In this document: piece by piece, positions 18,750 through 27,388 of the stretch
Position numbering within the stretch: position 1 is the stretch's first letter
Layout: each line of letters opens with the position of its first letter
Assembly: GCA_900129675.1 (NCBI GenBank)
Contig: FSRD01000001.1
Coordinates: 857,501 to 921,500 of the forward strand
Source of the DNA: Bradyrhizobium erythrophlei
Lineage (GTDB): Bacteria; Pseudomonadota; Alphaproteobacteria; Rhizobiales; Xanthobacteraceae
Direction: 5' to 3'
DNA length: 64,000 bases
Program-made: the position numbers and the translations under genes
Notes under the pieces: model-generated
Databases searched by the model: none
Told to the model about the DNA's origin: nothing
What the model saw: only the letters and a program-made list of their open reading frames with translations

Positions 18750-19151
18750 CTAGTCCAACTCGAGGCGGCTATCGATGCTGAACGCGCCGGGCCCTGCCGC
18801 CACCAGATACAAAAAGATGAAGCAGAAGAGGATCGCTGGCGCGCCCTGATTGAGTATCGGGAAGAAGCTCTTGGGCGCATGAACCATCCAATAGGCGACG
18901 GCCATTTCTCCTGACAAGACGAACGCGACGGGTCGCGTGAACAGACCAAGAATCAGCAGGAGCCCACCAACAACTTCCAGAATAGCTGCGAGACCCAGAA
19001 GCGACATGATGGGCATCTGTCCGGGCTGTGCGCCGGCCGGGAAACCCGCGAGTTTTACGAGACCAGCTGAGAGGAACAACAGCGCAGTCACGATCCTAAG
19101 CACGGCCAACAACACGGGCGAGTAGCGATTCAGAAAATTGAGCCGTTTCAT
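18750..19151 (-). CDS. DoxX family integral membrane protein
   Basis: A 133-residue protein from ATG 19151 (GGAAGAGGG just upstream). It has four hydrophobic helices and the DoxX/SURF4 pattern: 'RYSPVLLAVLRIVTALLFLS', 'GLVKLAG', 'ILEVVGGLLLILGLFTRPVA', 'MAVAYWMVHA'. Family members are small inner-membrane proteins, some of which are quinone oxidoreductase subunits, but most lack a defined role. It lies between a LysR gene and the copper chaperone on the same strand, consistent with membrane electron transfer next to periplasmic dehydrogenases. Confidence 0.9.
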   Translation of the reverse strand: MKRLNFLNRYSPVLLAVLRIVTALLFLSAGLVKLAGFPAGAQPGQMPIMSLLGLAAILEVVGGLLLILGLFTRPVAFVLSGEMAVAYWMVHAPKSFFPILNQGAPAILFCFIFLYLVAAGPGAFSIDSRLELD

Positions 19152-19238
19152 GTCCCTCTTCCGGGTGTAATGCGGGGCCATCAGCTTATCGACGTGCCTA
19201 GCGCCACGGCAGTCCGCGATCGATGAACGATGCGTTGC

Positions 19239-20207
19239 TCAGATCGGAACGCCAAGTGGCGGGGTTGCATGCAAGAAAGCTACCTGCGCTTCGCGCCGAT
19301 CGTTCGTCTGCTTGTTCGTCGTGGCGGCGCCGAAGTGTTCGACGACGACATCCATGAAAGCGCGGGTCTTTGCTGCCACGATGCGGCCAGGCGGTCGCAC
19401 GACATAGATCGCGCCTTCCTGCAGGGAGTAGCCGGTGAGCAGCGGCACAAGCAGTCCGGCCTTGATGCTATCAGACACGATGAAGTCGGGGAGAGCCGCC
19501 ACTCCGAGGCCTGCCTCGGCCGCCTGGATCAAGCCTTCTCCATTGTCCGATTGGAACCGGCCCATTGGAAAGAAGCTTAGGCGTCGTCCGCCGGACTGAA
19601 ACCGCCAGGCCTGCTTTTCTCGCGATCCTGTGTAGACGAGACACTCGTGAGCGGAGAGATCCTTCGGGACTCTGGGAGTTCTGTGCTTTTCCAAATAGGC
19701 CGGACTGGCGACGACGATCAAGCTAATGGGCGCGACCCGACGGGCAACAAGCGTAGAATCGGGAAGCTTTCCGATACGGATGGCGGCATCGAACCGCTCC
19801 GCCAACAGATCTACGACGCTATCATCATAGGACACGTCGAGCTCCAGCCTCGGGTGGGCGGCATGAAGTGCGGTCAGGAGCGGCGTCATATGGCGCAGCC
19901 CGAACGATAGCGGCAAAGAGACCCTAAGCCGACCCGCGACCTCGCCATTCTGACACGACACGATGTCGCGCGCCTCGGCCAGGTCGTCCAGGATACGCTG
20001 CGCTCGTTCGCTGAATTCGAGGCCCGCCTCCGTTGGCGTAATACCCCGCGATGTGCGGTTCAGCAGCGTCGCGCCCAATTCGGCCTCGATGCGCGCAATT
20101 CGACGGCTGACGATCGATTTCGCAACACGTAGTCGGCGTGCAGCGCGCGCGAACCCCCCGTTGGTGATCACCTCGACCAACGCGCGCATATCTTGCAAGT
20201 CTATCAT
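19239..20207 (-). CDS. LysR-family transcriptional regulator
   Basis: A 322-residue LysR regulator: HTH 'GFARAARRLRVAKSIVSRRI' (about 16-35), CrgA-like effector domain with 'LLAERFDAAIRIGKLPDST' and 'AGLGVAALPDFIVSDSIKAG'. It precedes DoxX by about 90 nt on the same strand and is the nearest regulator to the PQQ/molybdenum cluster, so it is the first candidate for its control. The last 25 residues are a basic, low-complexity tail. Confidence 0.9.
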   Translation of the reverse strand: MIDLQDMRALVEVITNGGFARAARRLRVAKSIVSRRIARIEAELGATLLNRTSRGITPTEAGLEFSERAQRILDDLAEARDIVSCQNGEVAGRLRVSLPLSFGLRHMTPLLTALHAAHPRLELDVSYDDSVVDLLAERFDAAIRIGKLPDSTLVARRVAPISLIVVASPAYLEKHRTPRVPKDLSAHECLVYTGSREKQAWRFQSGGRRLSFFPMGRFQSDNGEGLIQAAEAGLGVAALPDFIVSDSIKAGLLVPLLTGYSLQEGAIYVVRPPGRIVAAKTRAFMDVVVEHFGAATTNKQTNDRREAQVAFLHATPPLGVPI

Positions 20208-20376
20208 TCCAGCCCTCGCCAGACGCTTAACAGGGGAAACGCCATGTCGCCGGCTTCTTCGTCGGTCGAGCAGAGAGCATCTTTTGGATCGTGGTCAAGC
20301 GTGATCGACGGCGAGGACGCCGTGCATCACGTATGAAACTTCGCTTTCTTGTCGCCTGAAAGGTCACGCCGATTTA

Positions 20377-21234
20377 TTACTCTACTCCGAACTTCTCGGC
20401 GCGCCGCGCGAAGCTCTCATAGTCCATGAACGTTTCGAACTCTTCTATTTGATCCCGAAGATGTGGGACTTTGTCGGCATCCCGAAGGTGCGCGAAGCTA
20501 TCCAGTGCGGCCTTGACCCCGTGATAGGACGCGTAGAGCGATAGTCCGTAGTAGAGCACGACGCTTGCGCCGGATTGCATCTCGTCTTCGACCGAAAAGC
20601 CCACCTTGTCCGTTACAACGACCTGCGCCTTGATCCTGCTCCGACATTCGGCGAGGACCTTCGGGGATATCCTGGTGGGCATCACCAAGTCCGCTCCCGC
20701 GTCGGCATAGGCATTCAAGCGTCTGATTGCCTCCTCCAAATCACCGGTCACCCATAGCGCGTCGGACCGCGCTATAATGAGAAAGTTCGGATCTTGTCGA
20801 GCCTCGACTGCTGCTCTTATCTTACCAACCGATTGTTCCAGCGAGGCGAGCCGAGGTCGGACCGGAGCATGCTTGCCGAATTCGTGATCTTCGATATGAA
20901 TTGCGGCAACCCCAGCGCTTTCGAAGGAGCGGATAGTTCGCCAGATGTTGGCGGCGTTGAACCAGCCGTTTTCTGCATCGGCGATGACCGGCACATTTAC
21001 CGCATCGACGATGCTTCGAGCGTGGTCCACCATCTCGTTCATCGAGACAAGTCCCACGTCAGGCAGGCCCAGGCGCGCCGCCGATGTGGCGTAGCTACCG
21101 ACGTAGACCGCAGGAAACCGATGACGCTCGATCAACTTCGCGCTGATCGGATCATGGGCTCCCGGCACAATCAGAGTCGCGTCGTTCCTTATGGCATCAA
21201 CCAAAGCCTGCCGAATTTTTGAGTACTTGTCCAA
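20377..21234 (-). CDS. Isocitrate lyase / PEP mutase family protein
   Basis: A 285-residue TIM-barrel enzyme if translation starts at the TTG at 21234, which has GGGGAGG 3-5 nt upstream and gives the normal family length. A longer reading from 21366 adds a Cys-rich tail unlike the family. Motifs: 'IVPGAHDPISAKLIE' (substrate loop), 'PVIADAENGWFNA' (metal Asp-Glu), 'AAIHIEDHEFGKH' and 'LIIARSDALWV'. The usual catalytic loop Cys of isocitrate lyase (KKCGH) is replaced by 'EFGKHAPV', pointing to oxaloacetate decarboxylase, dimethylmalate lyase or carboxy-PEP mutase-like activity. Substrate unknown; likely handles a branched dicarboxylate. Confidence 0.85.
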   Translation of the reverse strand: MDKYSKIRQALVDAIRNDATLIVPGAHDPISAKLIERHRFPAVYVGSYATSAARLGLPDVGLVSMNEMVDHARSIVDAVNVPVIADAENGWFNAANIWRTIRSFESAGVAAIHIEDHEFGKHAPVRPRLASLEQSVGKIRAAVEARQDPNFLIIARSDALWVTGDLEEAIRRLNAYADAGADLVMPTRISPKVLAECRSRIKAQVVVTDKVGFSVEDEMQSGASVVLYYGLSLYASYHGVKAALDSFAHLRDADKVPHLRDQIEEFETFMDYESFARRAEKFGVE

Positions 21235-21476
21235 CTGCCTCCCCTTGGGATCAGCGATGCCCCGGCAGAATGCCGAGAGCACCGCGCTCAAGACTAGGTC
21301 AAAAGATATCGACGACGGATTCGCAGGTCGGGAACACCCGTTCGCTGAACAAGAACAGCGAATCAAGTCGGTCGCCGCGTTTCTGTGCTCAGTTTCCCTC
21401 CACTGGATCCCCGAGCGGCATCCACCGCTCGCCTTCGAACTTGGTCAGCTGGACCTGCTTAATCGGCGCGTAGTCC

Positions 21477-22613
21477 TTAGGGCCGGTGTGTGTTGATCGA
21501 CAACCCTGGCAGGAGCATGGTTGGAATGAAATTCCTTATGTTCGTCGCCTGTCGCATCACGTTCTCGCGGCTCAGATCGTCTCCACGCTGCTGCAACACT
21601 CGAACGAGAAGTTGCGACCAATTGTAAGTATCCGGCGCAAACCCATCATCGGGGTTTACGGACGGGACGTAGCGCTTGAGAAAGGCCAGGTACTCGCTCA
21701 CCTCGGCATCGTCTGCCCAACGTGGATCGCTCGCGTCTTTGTTCCAAGCGATAGAGATCAATCCCACGGCGTTTTGAAGACCGCCGACCCGTAGCACAGC
21801 TCCGATCGAGCTTCCAGCTCGGCTCATGATATGAAGCGGCGCCCAACCGATTTCGGGCAACTTCCGAATGGCTTGCGCCGCGAACTTCGGCGGCGTTATG
21901 TCGACGAATATATTGGCCCCACTGGCTTTCAGCTTGGCAATATGCGCATCGATCGTCGGTTCGGTAATTTCGAAGCTTTCCTCCGCGACGATCATGTCCA
22001 CCTTTTGGCCGAGGCCCTCTTTAACCCCTGACAAAAGATCCCTGCCGAATTCGTCGTTCTGATAAAGCACCGCGATCTTCCCGTCCGGCTTCTCGCCGAG
22101 CATATACTGTGCATATACTCTTCCCTCTCTCCGATAGGAGGGAGTTATTCCGATCGTCCAAGGGAAGTGCTCGTAATCTTCCCAATGCGATGAAGGACCG
22201 AGGACAAATAGCTGCGGTACCTTTTTTGCGTTCAAGTATTTCTGAACAGCCAACTGAAGCGAAGTCCCGAGCGAGCCGAATGTGAAGAGAACGTCATCAC
22301 TTTCGACGAGCCGGCGGGTCTGCTCTACCGTTTTCGCAGGATTGTAGGCGTCGTCACAGCTGATGAAATGGAGCTTTCGGCCGTTGATGCCGCCTTCATC
22401 ATTCACCTTCCGGAAATATCCGTCGGCGACCTTACCTAGGACTGAAAAGGCGGAGTTCGGTCCGCTATAGGACATGGTCTGCCCAAAGCGAATCTCCCTG
22501 TCGTTTGCACCAGGTCCGTAAGCCTTCTGCGCCCAGGCGGCGCACGAAAATGCCAATGATCCCACCAGACCAATGATAGCCAGCAGCCTCGTGCTCAATC
22601 GGTGCTCCTTCAT
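21477..22613 (-). CDS. ABC transporter substrate-binding protein, Liv/Leu-binding type
   Basis: Periplasmic binding protein, 378 residues from the ATG at 22613 (GAGGATAGG upstream). Signal peptide 'MKEHRLSTRLLAIIGLVGSL' ending near 'AAWAQ'. The mature protein starts with 'REIRFGQTMSYSGPNSAFS', the family pattern. It is the only Liv-type binding protein in the window and is probably the partner of livGFHM, about 16 kb away on the same strand. The separation suggests cluster rearrangement. Ligand unknown; this family also binds aromatic acids and amides. Confidence 0.9.
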   Translation of the reverse strand: MKEHRLSTRLLAIIGLVGSLAFSCAAWAQKAYGPGANDREIRFGQTMSYSGPNSAFSVLGKVADGYFRKVNDEGGINGRKLHFISCDDAYNPAKTVEQTRRLVESDDVLFTFGSLGTSLQLAVQKYLNAKKVPQLFVLGPSSHWEDYEHFPWTIGITPSYRREGRVYAQYMLGEKPDGKIAVLYQNDEFGRDLLSGVKEGLGQKVDMIVAEESFEITEPTIDAHIAKLKASGANIFVDITPPKFAAQAIRKLPEIGWAPLHIMSRAGSSIGAVLRVGGLQNAVGLISIAWNKDASDPRWADDAEVSEYLAFLKRYVPSVNPDDGFAPDTYNWSQLLVRVLQQRGDDLSRENVMRQATNIRNFIPTMLLPGLSINTHRP

Positions 22614-22997
22614 GACGCCTATCCTCGAATGCCAGTTGGCCAAGGCTGCACTTCGGCCCCCTATCCATTGGAGGTCGTGTACGGAAGTCGGCAATCCGCA
22701 TTTCTTGAAAAGCCCTTCGTCTTCGGCGAACGGCTTTGGGAGCACCATCAATATTGGTGAGAGAACTGAGGCGAGAACCAAGCAGCCTAGACAGCGCATA
22801 CACGACGCAGCAATTGCCTCCTCCGTCCGCGAGTCTGGAACTTGAACAGCTTGAGGATCACTCGGATCGCTCTGGGCCTGGCCTGACCGTCGATCACCCA
22901 ACGCCCTGGCCAGGAGTAGAACGAACAAGAGCGCAACCGGAGGCGAGTCAGCGAGCCGGCACCGCTTTCGCGAGAGTCTCGCTATCCTTGGAGTGCC
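22614..22997. other. Region between binding protein and IS
   Basis: About 380 nt left of the insertion sequence. It must hold the promoter of the substrate-binding gene. The open frame that continues upstream of ATG 22613 has no ribosome-binding site or recognisable domain. I see no gene here. Confidence 0.35.
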
Positions 22998-24092
22998 TGT
23001 CCCTGTCGGAAACTCAATCTTGCTGGCCACTGATATCGAATCGGGCGATGCTCCTGCCTTATGCGAGAGGTTTGTAGCCTAATTTGGTTGGCGTTGGTCG
23101 GAGCGTTCCGGTCGCGGGCCTCGCTTGAGGCTGAAAACGTGATTCTGCGTCATCAGCTTAACGTATTGCGGCGGAAATCGCCGAAACGGCCGACGTTCGG
23201 GATGCTGGACCGTCTGATATTCGCCGGCTTGTATCGTTTGGCTCCGAAAGTGCTGGGCGCCTTGGCGATCGTGAAGCCGGAGACCGTGATTAAATGGCAC
23301 CGCGCCGGGTTCAGATCGTACTGGCGGTGGAAGTCGCGGCACCGTGGTGGCCGACCAACTGTAGCGCCTGAGATACGCAAGCTTATCCGCGAGATGAGCA
23401 TTGCCAATCCGCTGTGGGGAGCGCCGCGGATCCATGGAGAACTCCTCAAGCTCGGCGTCGATATCGGACAGACCAGCGTGGCCAAGTACATGGTCAGGCG
23501 AAGACACCCGCCGTCCCAAGGCTGGAGAACCTTTATCCGCAATCATGCCGACGGCATCGCGGCGATGGATCTATTTGTCGTGCCGACAATCTCGTTTCGC
23601 CTGCTCTATGGATTGCTGATCATGGGGCACGGCCGGCGACATATTCTGTGGTTTGGCGTCACAGCGCATCCAACCGCGGAATGGATCGCAAATCAGGTCA
23701 CGGAAGCATGCGGGTGGGAGCAGGCTCCCCGCTATCTCATTCGTGACCGGGACGGGGCCTATGGTGAGGTCTTTATCCGCAGACTCCGATCGATAGGCAT
23801 CCGCGATCGACCGACGTCGCCGCGCTCCCCTTGGGAAAATGGATATGCTGAAAGGCTGATCGGTTCGATCCGCAGGGAATGCCTTGACCACGTTGTTGTA
23901 TTCAGCGAGCGCCACCTCTGTCACCTGCTGCTCTGTTACATGAAATATTATCATGGGGCCCGCACGCATCTATCCCTGGAGACAGATGCACCGGTCTCGC
24001 GCGCCGTCGATCGCGCCGGGCACATTCGTTGTCGCCCAATCTTGGGCGGACTGCATCACCAATATGCCCGGATTTAATTTACGACAGGCACA
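22998..24092 (+). mobile_element. Insertion sequence, intact copy 1 (integrase-core family, 1095 bp)
   Basis: Ends were set by comparison with the second copy at 38789-40525: both share the left end TGTCCCTGTCGGAAAC and the right end whose complement reads TGTGCCTGTCGTAAAT. These termini are inverted repeats with one mismatch in the first 11 positions. It carries one transposase gene. No convincing target-site duplication is visible at the borders. On the right it has cut an oxidoreductase gene after 24 codons, so the insertion is genuine. Confidence 0.85.
23061..24077 (+). CDS. IS transposase, integrase core (DDE) type
   Basis: A 338-residue transposase with an N-terminal helical DNA-binding part ('LEAENVILRHQLNVLRRKSP') and an rve-type catalytic core: first Asp in 'AAMDLFVV', second in 'IRDRDGAYG', Glu in 'ENGYAERLIGS', giving a D-D-(about 35)-E arrangement like IS3/IS481 elements. 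It appears intact. A near-identical, frameshifted copy lies on the opposite strand at 38.8-40.5 kb. The two copies can recombine to invert the 15 kb between them, since they face each other. Confidence 0.92.
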   Translation: MREVCSLIWLALVGAFRSRASLEAENVILRHQLNVLRRKSPKRPTFGMLDRLIFAGLYRLAPKVLGALAIVKPETVIKWHRAGFRSYWRWKSRHRGGRPTVAPEIRKLIREMSIANPLWGAPRIHGELLKLGVDIGQTSVAKYMVRRRHPPSQGWRTFIRNHADGIAAMDLFVVPTISFRLLYGLLIMGHGRRHILWFGVTAHPTAEWIANQVTEACGWEQAPRYLIRDRDGAYGEVFIRRLRSIGIRDRPTSPRSPWENGYAERLIGSIRRECLDHVVVFSERHLCHLLLCYMKYYHGARTHLSLETDAPVSRAVDRAGHIRCRPILGGLHHQYARI

Positions 24093-24164
24093 GGTGCTGT
24101 TTGACAGATTTCTGAGAATGGTTTGCCCCCACCATCCCAGGCCGATAACCGCAGCTTTGATCAT
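24093..24164 (-). pseudogene. Gfo/Idh/MocA oxidoreductase, N-terminal stub cut by the IS
   Basis: Only the first 24 codons remain: 'MIKAAVIGLGWWGQTILRNL' followed by SNST. This is the NAD(P)-binding beta-alpha turn (GLGWWG) typical of Gfo/Idh/MocA dehydrogenases. The frame then runs directly into the end of the insertion sequence, so the rest of the gene has been removed or separated. I found no matching C-terminal part elsewhere in the window, which suggests a deletion followed the insertion. Confidence 0.65.
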
Positions 24165-24447
24165 GTACTTGTCCGATCCTGTGCCTTTGTGCGTTCTGTG
24201 CGAGACTGGTCGCTAATCTGGCTGGCGGTCATCAAGGCCACGCCGTAACACGTACATGTCACCGGCATGCTTGTGTCCGTCCAAGCCTTGCACTGCGGCC
24301 AGAATCCCACGCGCGTTCCATGTTCGCACCAAGAACCGCTTGAACGCATCGGGCACCAGCGGCTGGCCAAGCGGGGCCCACCGGCAAGTACGTGATAAGG
24401 GTGCGATCGCCAGGAGCCATGGCGTTCTTTTTGATTTGGCTGCCGGA
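24165..24447. other. Upstream region of the broken oxidoreductase
   Basis: About 280 nt without a convincing gene. It should contain the promoter of the truncated oxidoreductase, or an operon link from the LLM oxidoreductase gene upstream on the same strand. Short open frames on the minus strand (up to 82 codons) show no recognisable domain. Confidence 0.3.
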
Positions 24448-25554
24448 TTATTCTGCGGCATTGACCTGCTTCAAAGTCCCCGCGTTGACCTGCGGCATCA
24501 CCTTTTCAGCCATCAGGATCATGGACTCGCGACCGAGTTGGGGATCCTTCCAATCCTTGCCTGCGTAGAGCAGCGTGCCGAACTTGCCGACCTCGTCCTC
24601 AAAGGCCAGCAGCTGATCCGTGACGCTATCCGGCGTCCCGTAAATGATCAATTTCTCACACACCATCTCAAGCGTCACCTCGTCATCGGGTTGATCGCGG
24701 CGGGCCTTAAACAATTCAATGCGGCCGTTCTTTTTCAGTTTGGTGAACAATGACCGATAGTAACTGACGTAAGGGCCGTCCGGGTCGGTCGCGTATGCCT
24801 TTGCCTTGGATGCATCCTTGGCCACAAACACGCTCTTCGCAACCCGCCAGTTCTTCGCATCGAGAGCTCGACCGCTGCGCGCGCAGCCTTCGGCATATTT
24901 TGGCCAGTGACTCTTGACCCATGCCGGCATCAGGAAGTTTGCCGAAATCGGATCCCATCCTCTTGCGGCAGCCTCAGTGACGCCTTTTGAGAACGGCGCG
25001 ACCGCCGTCACCACGATAGGCGGATGCGGCCGTTGCAGCGGGCCCGGGATGTATCCTTGGCCAATCTCCCTGATCAGAGTTTTTTGGGTCGAGACGGTCC
25101 AGTATTTTCCCCGCAGATTGTAGGGAGGCTCGCCGGTCCAGATATCCAAGACCTGATTGATAGCCTCAAGAAACATTTCGTTGCGATTGGCGTCGAGATT
25201 GCCAAACAATTCCGCGTCCGACAGAAGTCCGCCGGGACTGATCCCAAAAATGAGGCGTCCGTCCAGCATGTGATCGAGCATGGCTATGCTGGCCGCGAGA
25301 GCGGCTGGATGAGTGTTCGGCATATTGATCGTGCCGGTTCCCAGTCGAATTTGTTTAGTCGCCGCCGCGATCCAGGCGATGAATGCGATGCAGGACGTAA
25401 TGTTTTCCGCTTTGTCCGTAACGTGCTCACCAACATAGGCTTCGGTGAAACCAAGTTCGTCAGCCAGCAGGAAGGCCTCACGATCTTCTTTCAGGGACAG
25501 CCGCCAATCCTTGTCGATAGGATGGATCGGCATCGTGAAGAAGCCTAATTTCAT
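24448..25554 (-). CDS. LLM class flavin-dependent oxidoreductase
   Basis: A 368-residue bacterial luciferase-like monooxygenase (TIM barrel, FMN/FMNH2). It starts 'MKLGFFTMPIHPIDKDWRLS' and has 'EAYVGEHVTDKAENI' (family E-H pair), 'IRLGTGTINMPNTHPAALA', 'DGRLIFGISPGGLLSD' and the C-terminal 'YGTPDSVTDQLLAF'. Such enzymes oxygenate aldehydes, terpenes, sulfonates, pyrimidines or amines and usually need a separate flavin reductase, which is not seen nearby. Upstream of the start there is an AT-rich stretch (25600-25650) suitable for a promoter. The substrate is not known. Confidence 0.92.
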   Translation of the reverse strand: MKLGFFTMPIHPIDKDWRLSLKEDREAFLLADELGFTEAYVGEHVTDKAENITSCIAFIAWIAAATKQIRLGTGTINMPNTHPAALAASIAMLDHMLDGRLIFGISPGGLLSDAELFGNLDANRNEMFLEAINQVLDIWTGEPPYNLRGKYWTVSTQKTLIREIGQGYIPGPLQRPHPPIVVTAVAPFSKGVTEAAARGWDPISANFLMPAWVKSHWPKYAEGCARSGRALDAKNWRVAKSVFVAKDASKAKAYATDPDGPYVSYYRSLFTKLKKNGRIELFKARRDQPDDEVTLEMVCEKLIIYGTPDSVTDQLLAFEDEVGKFGTLLYAGKDWKDPQLGRESMILMAEKVMPQVNAGTLKQVNAAE

Positions 25555-25918
25555 TTCTTGTTCCTCATTCTCGGCGGTCCAATCAATGAGGGCAATGATT
25601 AAGCTGGAGTAGAAAAATGATTATTTCTACTCATTTGCATTAGATTTAGTGATGCTTGAGCGCGCGCATTGCGAAGCTTTGTCGGCGCGAAAGGATTCGC
25701 CCGGACATCTCGGCCCTTTCATGAAATGCGGATGGAGATCGGAGCGTCGGGATTCCAACACTGATCGGCAGAAGGGATATCCTCAAGCCGCCATTCAGCT
25801 TTCAAAAAGCGTCGGCGAGAGTTCTTTCGAGCTTCGATCAACCCAGATGTCATTACAAAAACCGGTCTCTTGCTGGGGCAGAGATGGGATTCCCTGCATG
25901 TGCCATCACCGATGGCAA
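25555..25918. other. Intergenic region between LLM oxidoreductase and amidohydrolase
   Basis: About 364 nt. The part next to the LLM start is AT-rich against its surroundings and is a likely promoter. No gene or stable hairpin was recognised. Confidence 0.35.
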
Positions 25919-27172
25919 TCAGGCAATTTCAGGTGATTGAAGCCGCAAATCTCCATTTGACCATGCAATGACCGTCAGTAAGAGCACATTTGCGGCAGCT
26001 GCAATGTGCTCAAACTCCGCAAATTCCGACTCATTGTGACTTATGCCGCCTCTGCAAGGTATGAAGATCATCGCGGATGGGCCGACTCGCGCCAAATTCC
26101 ATGCATCATGCCCTGCTCTGCTCGGCAATCTTAGATGAGAGTGGCCCAATTCGCGGGCTGCCCGCGCAATTTCCTTTTGCAGACGCTCATCGAACAGCGT
26201 CGGCGGATACGCCCACACTGATTCATAGGCGACAGACATTTGGTGCTTTGCGGCTATCGCCGAAAACGCTGCCTTGGCCTCGGCTTCCAGCGCTGCCAGC
26301 CCCACGTCGTCTGGATGACGCAAGTCCAGAACGAACTCGGTTCGGCCGGGCACCACACTGTGAGAATCGGACGGAACTGAAATCCGGCCAACTGTCACGC
26401 GCGCTTCAGGAGCGTGGCGGCAACCGATCTCTCTCGCCGTTAGGATCATTTCCGCGGCCCCGACCAGCGAGTCGCGCCTCTTGCTCATTGGCAGCGGGCC
26501 GGCATGCGCGTCCTCGCCCTGCACGATGACCTTGATGTCGGCAATGCCGACGACACCGGTCACAATGCCGATCGGTATGCCGGCGTCCTCCAGGACGGTG
26601 CCCTGCTCGATATGTATTTCGATGTAACCGGAGATTGGCCAGCCCGGCTTGCATTTGCCGTCGTAACCGATGTTAGCGAGTTCCTCCCGGAAACTAAGGC
26701 CCTTGGAATCCTGGACCGAAAGGGCAAAATCCAAATCGTGAACGCCCGCAAACACCCCCGAGGCAAGCAGCGGAGGCCTGAAACGCGCTCCCTCCTCGTT
26801 GCTCCAGTTGACCAGTTGTATGGGCATATTCGTTGGAATATCGTTCTCGTCGAGCGCCTCAAGAACTTCCAACGCGGCGAGCACGCCCACGGGGCCATCA
26901 TATGCGCCGGCATAAGGCTGGCTGTCGAGATGACTGCCTATCAGCAGAGGCGGCAAATCTGGATTCAAACCAGGGCGCGTCGCAAACATGTTGCCGATTC
27001 GATCGACGGTCAGTTCGAAGCCACAATCACGGCACCAACTGCCGAGCAGGTCGCGAGCAACTTTGTCTTCATGGCTCAGCGCAAGGCGGTGCATTCCCCC
27101 GCGGAGCGTCGCCCCAATCTTGGCCATCGTATCAAAGCGACAACGAAGTCGATCCGAATTGATTCCGATCAT
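25919..27172 (-). CDS. Zn-dependent M20 amidohydrolase (N-carbamoyl-L-amino acid hydrolase / allantoate amidohydrolase family)
   Basis: A 417-residue enzyme of the hydantoinase/carbamoylase family. Metal ligands and motifs are clear: 'GSHLDSQPYAGAYDGPVGV', 'NWSNEEGARF', 'IEIHIEQGTVLED' and 'CRGGISHNESE'. The dimerisation/lid region lies around 205-330. These enzymes hydrolyse N-carbamoyl amino acids, ureidoglycolate, allantoate or beta-ureidopropionate to the free amine. In this neighbourhood it could release an amino compound that the class III aminotransferase then uses. The exact substrate is not decidable from motifs. Confidence 0.9.
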   Translation of the reverse strand: MIGINSDRLRCRFDTMAKIGATLRGGMHRLALSHEDKVARDLLGSWCRDCGFELTVDRIGNMFATRPGLNPDLPPLLIGSHLDSQPYAGAYDGPVGVLAALEVLEALDENDIPTNMPIQLVNWSNEEGARFRPPLLASGVFAGVHDLDFALSVQDSKGLSFREELANIGYDGKCKPGWPISGYIEIHIEQGTVLEDAGIPIGIVTGVVGIADIKVIVQGEDAHAGPLPMSKRRDSLVGAAEMILTAREIGCRHAPEARVTVGRISVPSDSHSVVPGRTEFVLDLRHPDDVGLAALEAEAKAAFSAIAAKHQMSVAYESVWAYPPTLFDERLQKEIARAARELGHSHLRLPSRAGHDAWNLARVGPSAMIFIPCRGGISHNESEFAEFEHIAAAANVLLLTVIAWSNGDLRLQSPEIA

Positions 27173-27388
27173 GATCCGTCTCCACTACCGCCGAAGTTAC
27201 AACCCATGTCGGCATTTGAGGGCAGATTATCATCCACCCAGCCGCTGACGGAACGAGGGTCGGCTTTTGTTTCAGGGCGGCCGAGCGGACGAGTTCGAAA
27301 CGGCCCTAATTCTGTCACGCAGACATCAAATGGTGTGGCAACTCCAGCGTTGCCATGCCATTTGGCCAAGTCACCGACCCAACACTAG

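Noticed and set aside
22614..23030. The N-terminal 139-codon extension of the substrate-binding protein
   Set aside because: The extension precedes a perfect signal peptide start with its own ribosome-binding site and crosses the IS end, so it is not translated as part of the protein.
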